A stretch of DNA of 43,185 nucleotides from Alphaproteobacteria bacterium UBA2903 (GTDB lineage: Bacteria; Pseudomonadota; Alphaproteobacteria; CAAGCB01; CAG-977): NCBI GenBank assembly GCA_002349565.1, contig DEDN01000002.1:1-43185 (forward strand). Reading direction: 5' to 3'. The notes under the pieces were generated by a model. That model saw only the letters and a list, made by a program, of their open reading frames with translations. It was not told where the DNA came from and ran no database searches. Both the position numbers and the translations under genes were made by a program. Below are positions 41,530 through 43,185 of the stretch, piece by piece; the first letter of the stretch is position 1, and the number at the start of each line of letters is the position of its first letter.

Positions 41530-41558
41530 GGGATTGCTTCGGACTAAAGCCCTCGCAA
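41530..41558. repeat. REP-like element (degenerate)
   Basis: gggattgcttcggactaaagccctcgcaa keeps the outer frame of the unit with a diverged middle. Confidence 0.45.
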
Positions 41559-41575
41559 ATTCGAATTTTCTTAAA

Positions 41576-41615
41576 GAAAGAGGGCGATTCAGGACCACTG
41601 GAACCGCCCTCTTTC
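41576..41615. other. Perfect 11-bp inverted repeat with 18-nt loop
   Basis: gaaagagggcg (41576-41586) and cgccctctttc (41605-41615) are exact complements. No T run follows on either strand, so it is not a standard terminator. Its place between convergent genes would allow it to protect RNA 3' ends. Confidence 0.5.
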
Positions 41616-41644
41616 GTTCCCCTGCAAGTAGGGAATTTTCAAAG

Positions 41645-41668
41645 CATCGGCGGATTGCTCCGCCGATG
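41645..41668 (-). terminator. Hairpin after the right Cys-rich gene
   Basis: The perfect stem catcggcgga/tccgccgatg with a TTGC loop lies 20 bp past the stop. Its stem sequence equals that of the terminator after the left Cys-rich gene. The T run is weak on the minus strand (ctttg) and slightly better on the plus strand. Confidence 0.6.
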
Positions 41669-41688
41669 TTTTCGGTTTAAAACAAATC

Positions 41689-43185
41689 TTATTTGTAACA
41701 GCATCCCATATTGGAGGTCATGCAGTAGATGATTTCGCCGTCGTCGCATGTTCTTCTGCTCCAGTAGCTGCTGTTATATCCCTTGTTGTACCCTGCAGGG
41801 CAAGAACGAGCTGCGCGGCAATAGGTCTGTGCTTGATCCCTCGTGCCAGTCCAGTAACATCCGGCTCTGCAATCCGGTCGCGATAAGCACCTGCCGCAAG
41901 CGAGCGAGCCGAAATACCCGTTGGTTTCATATTTGGAACCTTGGCACTGCGCTTCGGAAACACTGGCGTCATATCCGCTCGGACAAGGCTTCGGCTGACA
42001 ATAGCCGCACGCTTTGCCGCCGGAATAACCGTTGGTTGTCAGCGTATAGCCGTTGCCGCACGAGCTGACGCTTGTCGAATAGCCGCTCGGACACGCATTC
42101 GGTTCACACTTGCCGCACGCCTTGCCGGCGGAATAACCGCTGGTTTTCAGCGTATAGCCGCTGCCGCATGATGTCGTGGAGGTCGAATAGCCGCTCGGAC
42201 ACGCTTTCTCAGCACAAGTAGTGCATCCGCACGAATCCGTAGAAGCCGTATATCCTTTAGACTCATCGCAACTGACCGACGAACAGGTTTTCGGCGTGCA
42301 TTTTCCGCACGGATTGCCTGCGGAATAACCGCTTTGGCTAAACGTACTGCAGGAATTGCACGACGTGACGCTTGTCGAATAGCCGTCGGGACAATTCGCC
42401 TCTTCACACTTTCCGCACGCACTACCGCCAGAATAACCGTTGGTTGTCAGCGTATAGCCGTTGCCGCACGATGTGACGCTTGTCGAATAGCCGCTCGGGC
42501 AAGCATTCGGTTCACAATAGCCGCACGGTTTGCCCGCGGAATAACCGTTGGTTGTCAGCGTATAGCCGTTGCCGCACGATGTAACGCTTGTCGAATAGCC
42601 GCTCGGGCAAGCATTCGGTTCACAATAGCCGCACGGTTTGCCCGCGGAATAACCGTTGGTTGTCAGCGTATAGCCATTGCCGCACGATGTAACGCTTGTC
42701 GAATATCCCGACGGACAAGCTTTGGGTTTGCATTTACCCGTGTACGGATCGGGTTCATAGCCGTCGTCACATATCGTACACTTGTTCGGCGTGCATTTTT
42801 TGCAATCGTCGCCAAACTTTTGTTTGCACGACACGCATGTGCCGTTGTCGGGATAATAGCCGTCTTTGCAATCCGTGCAGGTATAGCACCCGCCCGATTG
42901 CGTGCACGTTTTGCAGTTCGTTGTTCCGCTGACGCAAAGCGGCGCCGTATCAAACGTACAACCCAATTTGCATCCGCCGTTGCCGTCCGCGACATAGCCC
43001 GTCGGACAAGTCGGACACGGTTCGCCTTCTTTGCACGGCACACATTCGGCATTCGATTTACCCGGGTTTTCGCAATATTTACCGTTCGGACAATCGCTGT
43101 TCGTTTTGCACTCGGGTTTTACGCATTTGTACTGATCGTTGACGATATAGCCGTCGTCGCACGTGCATTGCGTTCCGATTTCGCA
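41689..43185 (-). CDS. Cysteine-rich tandem-repeat protein (partial)
   Basis: The frame is open from the right edge of the window to TAA at 41689, giving 498 residues; the start lies outside. The N-terminal part seen is a set of EGF-like short Cys modules (CTCDDGYI, CPNGKYCENPGK, CKDGYYPDNGTC). Six near-identical 36-residue units (ACPSGYSTSVTSCGNGYTL...) and one diverged unit follow, then a C-terminal Cys-rich cap. This looks like a large secreted or surface disulfide-rich protein; adhesion or host interaction is only a guess. A GTG at 43041 is an internal codon, not the start. Confidence 0.8.
   Translation of the reverse strand, partial: CEIGTQCTCDDGYIVNDQYKCVKPECKTNSDCPNGKYCENPGKSNAECVPCKEGEPCPTCPTGYVADGNGGCKLGCTFDTAPLCVSGTTNCKTCTQSGGCYTCTDCKDGYYPDNGTCVSCKQKFGDDCKKCTPNKCTICDDGYEPDPYTGKCKPKACPSGYSTSVTSCGNGYTLTTNGYSAGKPCGYCEPNACPSGYSTSVTSCGNGYTLTTNGYSAGKPCGYCEPNACPSGYSTSVTSCGNGYTLTTNGYSGGSACGKCEEANCPDGYSTSVTSCNSCSTFSQSGYSAGNPCGKCTPKTCSSVSCDESKGYTASTDSCGCTTCAEKACPSGYSTSTTSCGSGYTLKTSGYSAGKACGKCEPNACPSGYSTSVSSCGNGYTLTTNGYSGGKACGYCQPKPCPSGYDASVSEAQCQGSKYETNGYFGSLACGRCLSRPDCRAGCYWTGTRDQAQTYCRAARSCPAGYNKGYNSSYWSRRTCDDGEIIYCMTSNMGCCYK
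41878..42720 (-). repeat. Tandem 108-bp coding repeats
   Basis: Units on the minus strand: 42720-42613, 42612-42505, 42504-42397, 42396-42289, an 84-bp spacer (42288-42205), 42204-42097, 42096-41989 and a diverged 111-bp unit 41988-41878. The first two encode the same 36 residues and differ by only a few bases, so they are recent duplicates or are kept alike by gene conversion. Confidence 0.88.

Noticed and set aside
41355..41732. A 125-codon plus-strand ORF after rppH
   Set aside because: It translates the REP-like mosaic (MDCFVASLRAMT is the familiar product of this repeat) and runs into the antisense of the Cys-rich gene; no ribosome binding site or family is seen.
41878..42720. Possible CRISPR-like array from regularly spaced repeats
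   Set aside because: The 108-bp units are contiguous, in frame and coding, with no unique spacers.

Overview
The window is a gene-dense stretch of about 43 kb from a bacterial chromosome, most likely an alphaproteobacterium. The evidence is the gene order obgE-proB-proA-nadD-rsfS-rlmH-gpmI-envC-ctpA-divergent polysaccharide deacetylase-rppH, together with DUF2333, DUF1189, MlaEFD plus a PqiC-like lipoprotein, and dnaK followed by dnaJ. Cys-rich repeat proteins and 'ggattgctt...cgcaatgac' palindromes suggest an uncultured, perhaps host-associated, lineage; that placement is inference. There is no rRNA, CRISPR array or transposase. Two tRNAs (Glu-CTC and Arg-ACG) are present.

Layout. 1-850: the 3' end of a Cys-rich surface-type protein, a strong terminator and dispersed repeats. 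877-3991: dnaK-dnaJ on the minus strand. 4154-9385: a plus-strand run with DUF2333, a Bax-like glucosaminidase and a four-gene MCE/Mla lipid transport operon. 9389-18993: a ribbon-helix-helix protein, then a cell-wall section: class A PBP, soluble lytic transglycosylase, an unknown exported protein, a Mpl/MurC-type ligase with LD-carboxypeptidase (peptidoglycan recycling), a U32 protein and a small unknown. 19027-23787: a DUF1189 membrane protein, tRNA-Glu, an unknown protein with a possible Cys/His/Asn amidase-like core, a MATE exporter, an apparently frameshifted SUMF1-domain gene and tRNA-Arg. 23976-28445: an OmpA-like lipoprotein candidate, then two tandem paralogues that look like catalytically dead GGDEF-EAL proteins, then an AIM24 protein. 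28473-41202: rplU-rpmA, obgE and the conserved alphaproteobacterial block ending in rppH. 41203-43185: a repeat mosaic and the 3' part of a second Cys-rich protein on the minus strand.

The most unusual part is 34209-35017. A self-contained minus-strand cassette sits inside the conserved block, between rlmH and gpmI. It has a possible promoter, a highly structured leader that resembles phage C4-type antisense RNA, an 18-codon ORF, a rho-independent terminator, a stem covering the ribosome binding site, a small lipoprotein gene and its own terminator. The second most unusual part is the tandem pair of degenerate GGDEF-EAL-like genes.

Functional themes are envelope maintenance (Mla, PBP, Slt, LdcA/Mpl, EnvC, CtpA, Bax-like), ribosome and translation quality (L21, L27, Obg, RsfS, RlmH, DnaKJ), proline and NAD synthesis, and RNA decay (RppH). 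All family assignments come from reading motifs by eye. No database search was run.
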